DNA of 64,000 nt, from NCBI RefSeq assembly GCF_001425485.1, contig NZ_LMQW01000002.1, forward strand, positions 210,155-274,154, written 5' to 3'. This stretch comes from Aureimonas sp. Leaf427. GTDB lineage: Bacteria > Pseudomonadota > Alphaproteobacteria > Rhizobiales > Rhizobiaceae. The position numbers and the translations under genes were made by a program. The stretch's first letter is position 1. Each line of letters opens with the position of its first letter. This document shows, piece after piece, positions 1 through 8,284 of this stretch. The notes beneath the pieces are model-generated. The model saw only the letters and a program-made list of their open reading frames with translations. It searched no databases and was not told the origin of the DNA.

Positions 1-429
1 CCGCTCGATCTCTACGAGCGGCCCGCCAATCTCTTCGTCGCCGGCTTCATCGGCTCGCCCGCCATGAACTTCTTTGAGGGCCGCTACCGCCGGGCGGGCG
101 ACGCCGCCTTCCTGGATCTCGACGCCGGCGCCTCGATCTCGGTCCCGGCGCGTCCGGTGGCGGACGGGTTCGATCTGACGATCGGCATCCGGCCCGAGCA
201 TGTCCTCGTCGGCGAGGCCGCGCGCCCGGGGGCGCCGGTCTGTCCGGTCGAACTGGTGGAGCCGACCGGCGTCGGCGCGATCCTCCATGTCCGGTTCGGC
301 GAGGCGCCGCTGAAGGCCTTCCATCTCGGCCGCACCGCGCTGCGCAGCGGCGAGAGCGTGGCCGTCAGCCTGCCGCCCGAGAAGCTTCTTCTTTTCGACA
401 CCAAGACCGGCCGCCGCCTCGACGACTGA
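1..429 (+). CDS. Sugar-type ABC transporter ATP-binding protein, C-terminal part (cut by window start)
   Basis: The frame is open from the first base, so the gene starts outside the window and only its last 142 codons are visible. The first visible residues read PLDLYERPANLFVAGFIGSP and continue into AMNFF, the junction between the nucleotide-binding domain and the C-terminal regulatory (TOBE/OB) domain typical of MalK/UgpC ATPases. The remainder matches the regulatory domain, including the GIRPEHV motif at about residues 60-66 of the visible part. The protein would energise import of a sugar, sugar alcohol or glycerol phosphate at the inner membrane. Substrate cannot be judged because the partner genes lie outside. 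Family assignment is firm; the specific symbol is not. Confidence 0.9.
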   Translation, partial: PLDLYERPANLFVAGFIGSPAMNFFEGRYRRAGDAAFLDLDAGASISVPARPVADGFDLTIGIRPEHVLVGEAARPGAPVCPVELVEPTGVGAILHVRFGEAPLKAFHLGRTALRSGESVAVSLPPEKLLLFDTKTGRRLDD

Positions 430-498
430 CGCCGATCAGGTCCGGCTGGCGATGGCAGGCGGCAGGCCGGGCGCGCGATACCGCTCCGGCCGCCGGGC

Positions 499-687
499 TC
501 AGCTCGCCCGGGAGAACTGCATCTGCGTCGCGAAGAGCTGCGCGGCGGCCTCGTCGGCGGATTTCTGCTGGGCCCAGCCGTCCATCCAGTCCTGGAATTC
601 GATCGTGCCGGCCTCGTGCGGGCAGGCGTGCCGCGCGACGCCCCGGGAGAAGGCGCGGGCGCCCTCCATCTTCTGCTTCTTGTCCAT
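499..687 (-). CDS. rmf: Ribosome modulation factor family protein
   Basis: A 62-residue protein starting at ATG 687, with a GGAGG box 7 bases upstream. The longer frame upstream was not used because it lacks such a site. Residues 8-35 contain EGARAFSRG, then a CPHEAGT segment and WMDGWAQ. This spacing (basic/alanine helix, Cys-Pro, then W-x-x-GW) is the signature of the ribosome modulation factor family (E. coli RMF is 55 residues). Known role of the family: binding 30S subunits in stationary phase to drive formation of hibernating 100S ribosomes. Isolated gene, leftward, with no operon partner visible. Assignment rests on a short motif, so moderate certainty. Confidence 0.7.
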   Translation of the reverse strand: MDKKQKMEGARAFSRGVARHACPHEAGTIEFQDWMDGWAQQKSADEAAAQLFATQMQFSRAS

Positions 688-923
688 GTCGCGTCCTCCA
701 GATCGATGCCCGAACCTCACGAAGCCGACTCTGCCGGACCTTAAGTGAACCTGCGATGAATCGTCTCGGCGCGCTCTTCGGCCGCTGCGCCGATGGTAAA
801 GATCTCTCTTTTGCAACAAAGGCTTTTCAATGTGACGATGGCGCGCCGGCGCCGGTCCGCCGTCAGGTTCGGCACAGGTCGGATCTGGAAGGTGTCCTGA
901 ATATCATCAGGAGCACGCCCCCT

Positions 924-1259
924 ATGACCAACCGCTATCAGCCGAACGAAGCCGCCGCCCCGATCGATCTCGACACGCTGGCTCTGCTGCTGCGCTCGGG
1001 CGCCGAGCGCGTTCGCAGCCTCGTCGGATCGATGAACCCGCTGGAGCGGGCGCGCCTCGCCGTGTTCTGCGTCGGCCGCTGCCACATGCGAAAGCTCGGC
1101 CTCGAGATCGCCGCCCTCTGCGACGAACGCTCGCTGTGGCTCGCCGCCGGCCCGCTCGGCGCCGCCCTCTTCGAGCAGTCGCGCGATGCCGGCAGCTTCG
1201 ACAAGGGGCCGTCGATCGATCACAAGAAGCCGATCAGCCTCGCCCGTCTGGCCGCCTGA
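924..1259 (+). CDS. Hypothetical protein, 111 residues
   Basis: Starts at ATG 924 with a CAGGAG ribosome-binding site about 8 bases upstream. The product is soluble, with no signal peptide or membrane segment. The centre (about residues 40-80) reads as two amphipathic helices with the stretch FCVGRCHMRKLGLEIAALCD, containing two cysteines. I do not recognise a named domain. It lies between the rmf-like gene on the opposite strand and the BLUF gene, with 139 bases to the latter, so joint transcription with the BLUF gene is possible but not shown. Codon use is typical of the window, which supports a real gene. Confidence 0.6.
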   Translation: MTNRYQPNEAAAPIDLDTLALLLRSGAERVRSLVGSMNPLERARLAVFCVGRCHMRKLGLEIAALCDERSLWLAAGPLGAALFEQSRDAGSFDKGPSIDHKKPISLARLAA

Positions 1260-1398
1260 TACCGAGAGACATCGCGCATGACTCGCGGTATTCCCTCCTC
1301 GAACGTCTCAAGCCCTGAGTATATCTGAGACATTCGAACCATTCTTCGGCGGCCGGATGCGCGAGCCTCTTCGGCCGTTGGTATGAGGACCTTCGTGC

Positions 1399-1722
1399 AT
1401 GCTCATCCGTCTGACCTATGCCAGCCTCCTGGCACCGCATTGCGACCAGGCCTGCATCGACGAGATCGTGGCGAAATCCGCCCCCGCCAATCAGGCGCGC
1501 GGCATCACGGGCATCCTGGCGGTCGACGGAGACCATGTCCTTCAGATTCTGGAAGGGCCCGAAACCGTCGTTCTCGGCCTGTTCGAGCATATAAGGCGGG
1601 ACGACCGGCACCAGGGCGTCGTCGAGATCGACCGCACCTCGATCGAGGCCACGCATTTCGAGGCCTGGGGCATGGTCAAGCGCTCCATGGCCGATGCCGT
1701 GATGATGTCGGAATCGATTTAA
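1399..1722 (+). CDS. Short BLUF-domain blue-light photoreceptor
   Basis: A 107-residue protein that is almost only a BLUF domain (sensor of blue light using FAD). The three residues of the photocycle are in place: Tyr7 (LTYAS), Asn31 (NQARGITG) and Gln49 (LQILEG); the Trp-x-Met pair follows at W90/M92 (FEAWGM). The RDDRH block at about 67-71 is also characteristic. In the family, light rearranges the hydrogen bonds between Tyr, Gln and flavin and changes contacts with a partner protein. No output domain is fused, so signalling should run through a separate protein. Its stop codon overlaps that of the convergent small gene at 1719-1994. Confidence 0.9.
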   Translation: MLIRLTYASLLAPHCDQACIDEIVAKSAPANQARGITGILAVDGDHVLQILEGPETVVLGLFEHIRRDDRHQGVVEIDRTSIEATHFEAWGMVKRSMADAVMMSESI

Positions 1723-1994
1723 GCGCCGTCCCGGCCGCCGGGCCGGCTTCGGCTCGCGATCTCGCGGAGCAGGCGGCCATGGGTGCGGGCGACGTGATCG
1801 ACCTCGCCCTGCACGAGAACCGCCCAGAGCGTCTTCGCCGCCGGCGTGACGATCGAGGCGCGGCATTCCGACGTGTTGCGCAGCCAGCGGGCGCATTCAT
1901 CCGCCATGCCGGACAGGGATCGGTCCTCGAACTGGCGCAGCGCCGAGAGGTCGGGAAGTCCGGCGGCGATCGGAAGGTGGGGCCTGTCATCCAT
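1719..1994 (-). CDS. Hypothetical protein convergent with the BLUF gene
   Basis: About 91 residues if read from ATG 1994; ATG 2006 adds four residues. Neither start has a convincing ribosome-binding site, so the start is uncertain. The product is a small soluble, mostly helical protein with no signal peptide; residues 25-45 contain RSLSGMADECARWLRNTSEC and the C-terminal third is Arg-rich. No known domain recognised. Its stop codon overlaps that of the blue-light receptor gene on the other strand by 3 bases, an arrangement that makes the two transcripts complementary at their ends. It could be a partner of the photoreceptor, but only position suggests this. Confidence 0.45.
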   Translation of the reverse strand: MDDRPHLPIAAGLPDLSALRQFEDRSLSGMADECARWLRNTSECRASIVTPAAKTLWAVLVQGEVDHVARTHGRLLREIASRSRPGGRDGA

Positions 1995-2219
1995 GGTCCA
2001 GCACATTCCGATGATTTCACATATGGTTAGAATAGGATCTGAAAGCTTTAGGTTCCGTTACCGGCTAACGAACGCTCCCCTTATTTCTCCGCCTCGTCCT
2101 CCGGCGTCCCTCCCGGACCGGCCTAGCCGATGTCCAGGCGGAGCCATCTGCGCGGTGTCGCGTTAGCCGTGCCTATGACCGGCGGCATTCTGGCCGCCGT
2201 GAGAGGAATGGAGACGAAG

Positions 2220-2624
2220 ATGCAGATCCCCAAGGGAGCGTTGGTCGCCGTCGCGGACGGTCAGAAGCTCAGCCTGTTCCAGAACGGCGGCGACGAGGCC
2301 CATCCCAAGCTGACGGCCTTGCCGGTCGGCGAGATCGACACCGACAACAAGAGCGGCGGCAAGGGCCATGCCAGCAGCTCCGCCAATCCCGACGACGACA
2401 CGCAGGACGAGGACGGCTTCGTCGCGGGCGTCGTCGATGTGCTGAACAAGAAGGTCCTGACCGGCAAGGTCGACGGGCTCATCGTCATCGCGGCGCCCCG
2501 CGCCCTCGGCGAGATGCGCAAGCACTACCATGCCAAGCTGAAGGACGTGCTCGTCGGGGAAATCTCCAAGGACCTCACGGGCCAGACGAGCGCGGACATC
2601 GAAAAGGCCATCGCGGCCGCCTGA
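2220..2624 (+). CDS. Host attachment family protein (AtsE/baeRF-like)
   Basis: Read from ATG 2220, which has GGAG 6 bases upstream; ATG 2208 would add four residues and has its purine run directly abutting the start. The 134-residue product begins MQIPKGALVAVADGQKLSLF, the N-terminal strand and VADG turn typical of proteins named as required for attachment to host cells. A Gly/Asp-rich insert (about residues 39-65) is followed by the conserved C-terminal half with LIVIAAPRALGEMRKHY and KDLTGQTSADIEKAI. The fold is related to the eRF1 domain-2 superfamily; the biochemical role is not established. A hairpin lies between it and the convergent gene. Confidence 0.75.
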   Translation: MQIPKGALVAVADGQKLSLFQNGGDEAHPKLTALPVGEIDTDNKSGGKGHASSSANPDDDTQDEDGFVAGVVDVLNKKVLTGKVDGLIVIAAPRALGEMRKHYHAKLKDVLVGEISKDLTGQTSADIEKAIAAA

Positions 2625-2642
2625 TCGCCCCACGAACGAAAA

Positions 2643-2670
2643 CCGCCGGTTCCCTTTCGGGGGCCGGCGG
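2643..2670 (-). terminator. Intrinsic terminator of the secreted-protein gene
   Basis: Arms CCGCCGG and CCGGCGG are extended by a CCC/GGG pairing with two G-T pairs. Read leftward the loop is GAAA, and the stem is followed by TTTTC. It therefore fits a rho-independent terminator for the leftward gene at 2697-3059, lying between two convergent genes, and may also stop the rightward gene. Confidence 0.65.
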
Positions 2671-2696
2671 TCAAAGAATTCGGCTTCGTCCGCGGA

Positions 2697-3059
2697 TCAG
2701 TTCACGCAGGCGGGATCGGCGCTCGCCGTTCCGGCATCCGCCGTGGTCGAGCCGGTCGTCGTCGTGTCGGCGGCCGCGATCTCGGCCTCGGCCTTCTCGG
2801 TGTTCGTCGTCGTGCCGCCCGGCGCCGTGGTCACGCCCGGCGCGTTCGGATCGGTCTCCAGCGGTGTGTGCTGGCCGTCCTCGGCAATGCCCTTGGACTC
2901 CATGGCCGCCTGGTTCTGCCCGCCCTCCGCTGCGGCCTGACCGGCGGCAGGCTTGCTGGTGATGGCGTCTGGCGACCCGGTGGCACAGGCCGCGAAGGCC
3001 GAGCCGGATGTCGCGAGCGCCGCGACGGCGACGATCGTGCCTGCGATGAAATTGCGCAT
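2697..3059 (-). CDS. Small secreted protein with Cys pair, low-complexity (YjbE-like?)
   Basis: Starts at ATG 3059 with GGGAGAG 6 bases upstream. The 120-residue product has a clear Sec signal peptide (MRNFIAGTIVAVAALATSGS, cleavage after AFA at about residue 23). The mature chain is Ala/Thr/Gly/Asp-rich, starts with a cysteine (ACATG) and ends in PACVN, so one disulphide is possible. The motif KGIAEDGQHTPLE resembles, from memory, small rhizobial exopolysaccharide-production proteins named YjbE; that likeness is not strong enough for a name. Secretion is well supported; function is unknown. The gene stands alone, with a terminator-like hairpin just downstream. Confidence 0.65.
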   Translation of the reverse strand: MRNFIAGTIVAVAALATSGSAFAACATGSPDAITSKPAAGQAAAEGGQNQAAMESKGIAEDGQHTPLETDPNAPGVTTAPGGTTTNTEKAEAEIAAADTTTTGSTTADAGTASADPACVN

Positions 3060-3268
3060 TGTTCTCTCCCAAGACAAAGTGCCCACCGGGAAAGGTCTCG
3101 AAGCGACCGCATGTTCCACTGATCGATTGGAATACTGGCAAGTGCCGGCGGAAAGCTCGGATCTCCGCCGGCGAACGCTCGGGACCTTCGATGTGGCGCG
3201 ATGGCCGACGCAGCGGCCTCCCCCTCTACGTCGTCAGGCGCCGGCGGCTCTTGCGCGACACGCCGTCG

Positions 3269-4591
3269 TCAGGCGTGCGGCGGGAGGGGCTTGCCGGCGA
3301 GGCGCGTGGCGAGGTTGTCGAGGGTCCGGTGATAGCGCAGCGAGAGCTGCGGGCCAAAGCGCATGTAGAAGGGCGCCGAGCGCAAGGGCTCCAACCGAAG
3401 CGAAAGGTCCCGCGCCGGCACGTCCAGCGCCCATTCGGCCAGGATCGAGCCGAGCATAGAGCCGGTCGGGACACCGCGCCCGGAGAGCCCGGTCAGCGCG
3501 ACGACGCCCGGCGCCAGATCGTAGAGGCGCGGCACGGTCTTCACCTGCATGTCCAGCTCGCCGAACCAGAGATGCTCCCAGCGGATCTCCTCGCGGAGCT
3601 GAGGATGGAGCCAGGTCAGCCGGTCCGTCATGACCTGCCGCGTATAGGCGGGATCGCGGCCGCGCCGGCCCATGGGGAACATCGAGGCGACGATCCGCCC
3701 CGCCGCGTCGTATTTGTAGACGAAGATGTCGCCGCGTCCGTCGTGGATCGTGGTGTTCTGCGGCAGGACCGTGCGGCGGGTCTCCTCGGACAAAGGCTGC
3801 GTGGCGCCGACGAAGACGCGCAGGATGCGGAAGGTCCGGTCGAGTTTCGGCCAGCCGCCGACCGTGTAGGCGCCGCTTGCGAAGATCACCTTCTCGGCGA
3901 GAACCGAGCCCCCGGCCGTGCGGACGCGCCATTGCCCGCCCTCGCGCTCGACGCCCGTCACCGGGGAGCGGGTGAAGAGCCGCACGCCCTCCTGGAGCCC
4001 CGCCCGCGCCAGACCCCGCGCATAGCCGAGCGGGTTCAGGTGCCCGGCCTCGGTGTGGAACCAGCCGCCGAGAAAGCGCGGCGACCCGGTGATCGTCTCG
4101 ACCTCGTCGCGCCCGATGAAGCGCGTCTTCGCCCCGACCGCGTTGTAGCTCTCGGTTTTTTCCCGGACGGTCTTCAGCGCGCCGGGATGCAGCGCACCCA
4201 TGACGTAGCCGTTCTGCACCCATTCGCAGGAGATCTGATAGTCGCGGATGCGCCCGGCGACGAGCGTATTGGCTTGCGTCTGCCGGGCGATCAGCCGCTC
4301 GGCCCATGGCTCGCCCAGCATGCGCCGCAGATCGGGCAGGCTGTAATGGGTGAAGGTCGGCGTGCAGTGGCCGGCATTGCGGCCGGAGCCGCCGAAGCCG
4401 GCCTCCTCTGCTTCCAGGAGAACCGTGTCGGTGCCGGCCTTGGCCAGCTCCAGCGCCGTGGTCATGCCGGTATAGCCGGCGCCGACGATGCAGACGTCGG
4501 CCGTGATCTCGCCCTCGAGGGCGCGCGTCGCGGGCGCCGCCTCTGCGGTGGCGAACCAGAGCGTCGCGTCGAAAGGAGAGAACCGCGCCAT
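3269..4591 (-). CDS. FAD-dependent oxidoreductase, DAO/PuuB-like
   Basis: 440 residues, last gene of the leftward transporter operon, 14 bases after the permease gene. The FAD-binding motif GAGYTGM occurs at about residues 37-43, with an acidic residue ending the second strand (LLEAEEAGFGGSG). The C-terminal region holds the second flavin motif (LTGLSGRGVP). This is the D-amino-acid-oxidase superfamily, in the branch with gamma-glutamylputrescine oxidase (PuuB), which oxidises amines or N-substituted amino acids with transfer of electrons to oxygen or quinones. A second, different DAO-family gene lies in the same operon (8285-9616), so the imported compound is probably an amine or amino-acid derivative. 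Substrate is inference. Confidence 0.85.
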   Translation of the reverse strand: MARFSPFDATLWFATAEAAPATRALEGEITADVCIVGAGYTGMTTALELAKAGTDTVLLEAEEAGFGGSGRNAGHCTPTFTHYSLPDLRRMLGEPWAERLIARQTQANTLVAGRIRDYQISCEWVQNGYVMGALHPGALKTVREKTESYNAVGAKTRFIGRDEVETITGSPRFLGGWFHTEAGHLNPLGYARGLARAGLQEGVRLFTRSPVTGVEREGGQWRVRTAGGSVLAEKVIFASGAYTVGGWPKLDRTFRILRVFVGATQPLSEETRRTVLPQNTTIHDGRGDIFVYKYDAAGRIVASMFPMGRRGRDPAYTRQVMTDRLTWLHPQLREEIRWEHLWFGELDMQVKTVPRLYDLAPGVVALTGLSGRGVPTGSMLGSILAEWALDVPARDLSLRLEPLRSAPFYMRFGPQLSLRYHRTLDNLATRLAGKPLPPHA

Positions 4592-4605
4592 CGGCCCCGT
4601 CCCTC

Positions 4606-5496
4606 TCAGCGCTCTTCGCTGCGCGCGTCCAGCGCGTCGCGCAGGCCGTCGCCGACAAAGTTGAAGCCGGTGACGGCGAGCGTGATCGCAAGGCCCGGCA
4701 TGATCGCGAGCCAGGGCGCCTTGGCGAGATACTGCTGCGCGCCGTTCAGCATGTTGCCCCAGGAGGGAAGCGGCGGCTGGATGCCGTAGCCGAGGAAGGA
4801 GACGTAGGCCTCCAGAAGGATCGCGCGGGCCACCGTCAGCGTCGCCGCCACGATGATCGGCCCCGCGACGTTCGGCAGGATCTCCCGGAACATGATCCAG
4901 CGGCTGGACAGTCCGAGCATGCGCGCCGCCATGACGAAATCTCGCTCGCGCAGCGAGCGCACCTCCGCCTCCACGATGCGCGCGATCTCCATCCAGCTCG
5001 TCGCCGCGATGATCAGCGTGATCATGTAGGGGCCGGGTTTGACGAAGGCGGCGAGCGCGAGGAGGAGGAAGATCGAGGGAAAGGCGAGGAAGGCGTCGAC
5101 GAGGCGCATCAGGACGGTCCCGAGCCGGCCGCCGAGATAGCCCGCGAGAATGCCGATCGTCGCGCCGATGAAGGTCGACATCAGCATGGCGAAGAAGCCG
5201 ACGAGCAGCGAGATGCGCCCCGCCATGAAAAGCCGCGCGGCGACGTCGCGCCCGAGCGGATCGGTGCCGAACATGTGCGCGCCGGTCATCGGCGGCGCGA
5301 AGCGGGCGCGGATGTCGATATGGAGCTGGTCGTAGGGCAGGAGCGCGGGGCCGAAGACGCAGGCGAGGGTCAGGATCGCCACGATGGCGAGCCCCACCAC
5401 CGCCAGCTTGTTGCCAAGGAAACGCTTGAGCGTCCGGTTGCGCACGAGAAGGCCGGGCCGGGCGGCGGGAAGGATCGCGGATCGGGCGGAGGACAT
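4606..5496 (-). CDS. ABC transporter permease, DppC/OppC type
   Basis: 296 residues. The N-terminal extension (about 1-20) is followed by a membrane segment near 30-50 (LAVVGLAIVAILTLACVFGP), a periplasmic loop with the DPLGRDVAARL motif at about 77-87, then five membrane helices. The EAA cytoplasmic loop is visible as AARMLGLSSRWIMFREILPN. These are features of the second permease of peptide/opine/nickel importers. It is translationally close to the first permease gene (14 bases) and to the downstream oxidase gene, so one operon. It would pair with the product of 5511-6461 to form the channel. Confidence 0.9.
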   Translation of the reverse strand: MSSARSAILPAARPGLLVRNRTLKRFLGNKLAVVGLAIVAILTLACVFGPALLPYDQLHIDIRARFAPPMTGAHMFGTDPLGRDVAARLFMAGRISLLVGFFAMLMSTFIGATIGILAGYLGGRLGTVLMRLVDAFLAFPSIFLLLALAAFVKPGPYMITLIIAATSWMEIARIVEAEVRSLRERDFVMAARMLGLSSRWIMFREILPNVAGPIIVAATLTVARAILLEAYVSFLGYGIQPPLPSWGNMLNGAQQYLAKAPWLAIMPGLAITLAVTGFNFVGDGLRDALDARSEER

Positions 5497-5510
5497 GGAC
5501 GCGCGCTCCT

Positions 5511-6461
5511 TCAGGCCAGCCGGATGCGGGGATCGACGAGGGCGGTGACGAGATCGGCGACGAGGCTGCCGATGAGGACGAGCACGGCCGAGAACATCAG
5601 GAGCCCCATGACGACGGGATAGTCGTTGTAGCCGAGACTATCGAGGAAGAGCCGGCCCATGCCGGGCCAGGTGAAGACCGTCTCGGTGACGAGCGCGCCG
5701 CCGAGGATCGTCGGCAGCTGCAGGCCGGCCAGGGTGATCATCGGCAGGAGCGCGTTTCCCACGACGTGCTTGAGGAGCACGCGCCGCCGCGTCAGCCCCT
5801 TGGCCCGCGCCGTGCGCACGAAATCCTGGTGGATCACGTCGAGCGTGGCGGTGCGCATGTATCGGCTCCAGATCGCGACGTCGACGAGCGCGAGGACCAA
5901 GGCGGGCAGCACGAGATGCCAGGCATAGTCGAGGAAGGAGCCGTCGCCGATCGTGTACATGTTGCCGGCCGGGAACCAGCCGAGATAGAGCGAGAAGACG
6001 TAGATGGCGATGAGGCCGAACCAGAAGGTCGGCACGGAAAGAGCGATCATCGCGCCGATCGTGGCGGCGTGGTCGAAGACCGAATTGCGCTTCACCGCGC
6101 CCATGATGCCGATCGTCGTGCCGAGGCCGATGGCGATCGCCGTCGAGGTGCCCATCAGGAGAAGCGTCGCCGGCAGATGGCCGAAGATGATGGAGAGGAC
6201 GGGCTGGCCGTCGCGGAACGAGCGGCCCCAGTCGCCCTGCAGGAGATGCCAGAGCCAGTCGGCATATTGGACGACGATGGGCCGGTCGAGGCCCATCTGC
6301 GCCGCGATCAGATCGAGATCGGCCTTCGATATGCCAGGCGTCAGGGCGAATTGCGACATCGGGCCGCCCGGCGCGAGGAGCAGCACGCTGTAGCCGATCA
6401 GCGAGACGAGAAGGAGAAGGACGAGGCTCTGCGCGAGCCGGTGCAGGAGATAGCGGGCCAT
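5511..6461 (-). CDS. ABC transporter permease, DppB/OppB type
   Basis: 316 residues. It starts MARYLLHRLAQSLVLLLLVS, the usual first membrane helix of this family, then carries the long periplasmic loop ending in GDWGRSFRDGQPV at about residues 72-84. Five further helices follow, with the EAA loop in TARAKGLTRRRVLLKHVVGN and a conserved C-terminus ending in TALVDPRIRLA. It forms the channel of a peptide/opine-type importer with the DppC-type permease. The gene follows the binding-protein gene after an 82-base gap that holds a strong hairpin, an arrangement that usually lets the binding protein be made in excess. Confidence 0.9.
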   Translation of the reverse strand: MARYLLHRLAQSLVLLLLVSLIGYSVLLLAPGGPMSQFALTPGISKADLDLIAAQMGLDRPIVVQYADWLWHLLQGDWGRSFRDGQPVLSIIFGHLPATLLLMGTSTAIAIGLGTTIGIMGAVKRNSVFDHAATIGAMIALSVPTFWFGLIAIYVFSLYLGWFPAGNMYTIGDGSFLDYAWHLVLPALVLALVDVAIWSRYMRTATLDVIHQDFVRTARAKGLTRRRVLLKHVVGNALLPMITLAGLQLPTILGGALVTETVFTWPGMGRLFLDSLGYNDYPVVMGLLMFSAVLVLIGSLVADLVTALVDPRIRLA

Positions 6462-6501
6462 GGCGGGCTTAGGTCCTTTCCCTCGAGACGGGCCGCAGGA
6501 G

Positions 6502-6529
6502 GCGGGGCGGCGGTGTGACGCCGCCCCGC
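6502..6529 (-). promoter_or_regulatory. Strong hairpin between binding-protein and permease genes
   Basis: A perfect 11-base-pair stem (GCGGGGCGGCG with CGCCGCCCCGC) with a 6-base loop, located between the binding-protein stop and the permease start. No U-run follows. Such structures commonly protect the upstream message from 3' decay or cause partial termination, raising binding-protein levels over the membrane subunits. Confidence 0.6.
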
Positions 6530-6543
6530 TCGAACGTCGTGGA

Positions 6544-8205
6544 TCAGGCCCAGGCCCAGGTGTTCACGTTCCAGGAATCGATGCGCACGTTGACGTTCGG
6601 CACGTAGCCTTCGACGCCCGTCTTGAAGCCGCCGACCGAGACGTATTGGAACATCGGCAGGAAGGGCAGGTCGTGCCGCATGATCTCCTGGATCTTCAGG
6701 TAGGAGGCCTTGCGCTCCTCCGGCACGAAGGACGTGCCGCCCTCGGCGAGGAGCTTGTCCACCTCCGGGTTGGCATATTGCCAGTTGTTCTGCCCCGCGC
6801 CGCCCTTCGCCCCGATCGAGGTCGAGAGGAAGTAGTCGGACGTGTCGGGGTCCGGGCCGGTCAGGAAGTCGAGACCGACGACGACGCTGTCGAACTGCGA
6901 CATCATCCAGTATTCGCCCCACATGACGGCGGGCGGCAGGTTGGAGATCGTCATCTCGACGCCGATCTCCTGGAAGGACTGCTGCAGGAATTGCTGGACC
7001 TGCTCGCGGATGTGGTTGCCGGCCGTGGTCGAGTTGGTGAAGGCCAGACGCACGCCGTCCTTGGCGCGGATGCCGTCGGCGCCGGGCACCCAGCCCGCCC
7101 CGTCGAGCAGGGCCTTGGCCTTTTCCGGGTCGTATTCGTGCTTGGGCAGGTCCGGATTGAAGTAGAAGGATTGCTGCGGCACGTAGCTTTCGGTGGGCGT
7201 CGGCAGTCCGTAGTAGAGCTGTTCGATGATCGTCTGCTTGTCCAGCGCATGGTAGAGCGCCTGCCGGACCGCCAGATCCTTGAACTGCGGCCGCTCCGTG
7301 TTGAAGGTCACGGATTCGATCGTGCCGCGCGGCAGGAGAAGGACCTCCCTGCCCTCCAGGGCTTTCGCCTCCTCGTAGTGGTCGGGCGTGATCCATTGCA
7401 GGCCGACGACGTCGATGTCGCCGGACTTGAACTGCGTGTAGAGCACGTTGAGATCGGGGATGTACTTGTAGATCAGGCGTTCGAGATAGGGGCCGTCGCC
7501 GTGGTAGTCGGTGTTGGCGGAAAGCTCGATATGGTCGCCGGGCACGCGCGTCACCCACTTGAACGGGCCGGTGCCGATCGGGGCGTTGTTGAAGGGCGCG
7601 GTGTTCTTGTCCGCCACGCCTTCGAACGCATGCTTGGGCACGATGAAGGTCGAGGCGATGATCGCGGGATAGGGCGCGTAGGGCTTCTCCATCTTCCAGG
7701 CGATCTCGGTCGGCGAGATGACGGTCAGCTGGCGCACGAGGTCATGTCCCGCCCGGCGCCAGGAGCGGAAGGCGGGATCGACCATCAGCTCCAGCGTGAA
7801 CTTCACGTCCTCGGCCGTGAAGGGCTTGCCGTCGTGCCAGGTCACGCCCTCCTTCAGCTTCACCTTCCAGGTGAGGCCGTCGGCGGAAATGCCGCCATTC
7901 TCGACGCTCGGCACCTCGGCGGCGAGCATCGGATAGAAGGCGCCCTTCTCGTCCACGCCGAAGAGCGGATCGAAGACGCTGAAATGGATGCCTTCGTCGA
8001 CCTCGATGTGGAGAAGATGCGGGTTGAAGACGGTCGGCTCCTGGGAGAAGGCCACGACGGCCTGCCCCTTGGGGGCGGCGGGCGCGGCCGCCATCGCGCC
8101 GCCGACGCGCATCAGTCCGGGCGCGGCCAGCGCCGCGGCGCCGAGCCCGAAGAGCTGCAGCGCGCGGCGGCGGCTCGGGCGGAGGAAAGTCTGGTCGTTC
8201 GCCAT
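6544..8205 (-). CDS. ABC transporter substrate-binding protein, family 5 (peptide/opine type)
   Basis: 553 residues. The N-terminus carries a twin-arginine signal (SRRRALQLFG, then the hydrophobic GAAALAAPG), suggesting export by Tat. The mature chain has the hallmarks of solute-binding family 5: FSVFDPLFGV near 80, ISADGLTWKVKLKEGVTWHD near 115 with the GKPFTAEDVKFTLE block, and IGTGPFKW near 215. It should capture the ligand in the periplasm and deliver it to the permease pair encoded downstream. The ligand is not evident; two flavin oxidases, an SDR and a MarR regulator in the same gene group suggest an amine, opine or modified amino acid rather than a generic peptide. Confidence 0.9.
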   Translation of the reverse strand: MANDQTFLRPSRRRALQLFGLGAAALAAPGLMRVGGAMAAAPAAPKGQAVVAFSQEPTVFNPHLLHIEVDEGIHFSVFDPLFGVDEKGAFYPMLAAEVPSVENGGISADGLTWKVKLKEGVTWHDGKPFTAEDVKFTLELMVDPAFRSWRRAGHDLVRQLTVISPTEIAWKMEKPYAPYPAIIASTFIVPKHAFEGVADKNTAPFNNAPIGTGPFKWVTRVPGDHIELSANTDYHGDGPYLERLIYKYIPDLNVLYTQFKSGDIDVVGLQWITPDHYEEAKALEGREVLLLPRGTIESVTFNTERPQFKDLAVRQALYHALDKQTIIEQLYYGLPTPTESYVPQQSFYFNPDLPKHEYDPEKAKALLDGAGWVPGADGIRAKDGVRLAFTNSTTAGNHIREQVQQFLQQSFQEIGVEMTISNLPPAVMWGEYWMMSQFDSVVVGLDFLTGPDPDTSDYFLSTSIGAKGGAGQNNWQYANPEVDKLLAEGGTSFVPEERKASYLKIQEIMRHDLPFLPMFQYVSVGGFKTGVEGYVPNVNVRIDSWNVNTWAWA

Positions 8206-8262
8206 GCCATTCTCCTTGAAGGGTCGTCTCGTTGGGGCAGTGATCGTTTCCGAAGATGCGCC

Positions 8263-8280
8263 CCGCGGCTCGTGCCGCGG
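8263..8280 (-). terminator. Short GC hairpin after the binding-protein gene start region
   Basis: CCGCGGC and GCCGCGG with a 4-base loop (7 base pairs), between the stop of the oxidase gene (8285) and the start of the binding-protein gene (8205). There is no U-run, so it may be only a weak pause, or a spacer element. Confidence 0.35.
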
Positions 8281-8284
8281 CGCG

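Noticed and set aside
3080-3125. GGAAC sequence upstream of the small secreted-protein gene as an EcfG promoter
   Set aside because: No CGTT-like element at 16-17 bases downstream.
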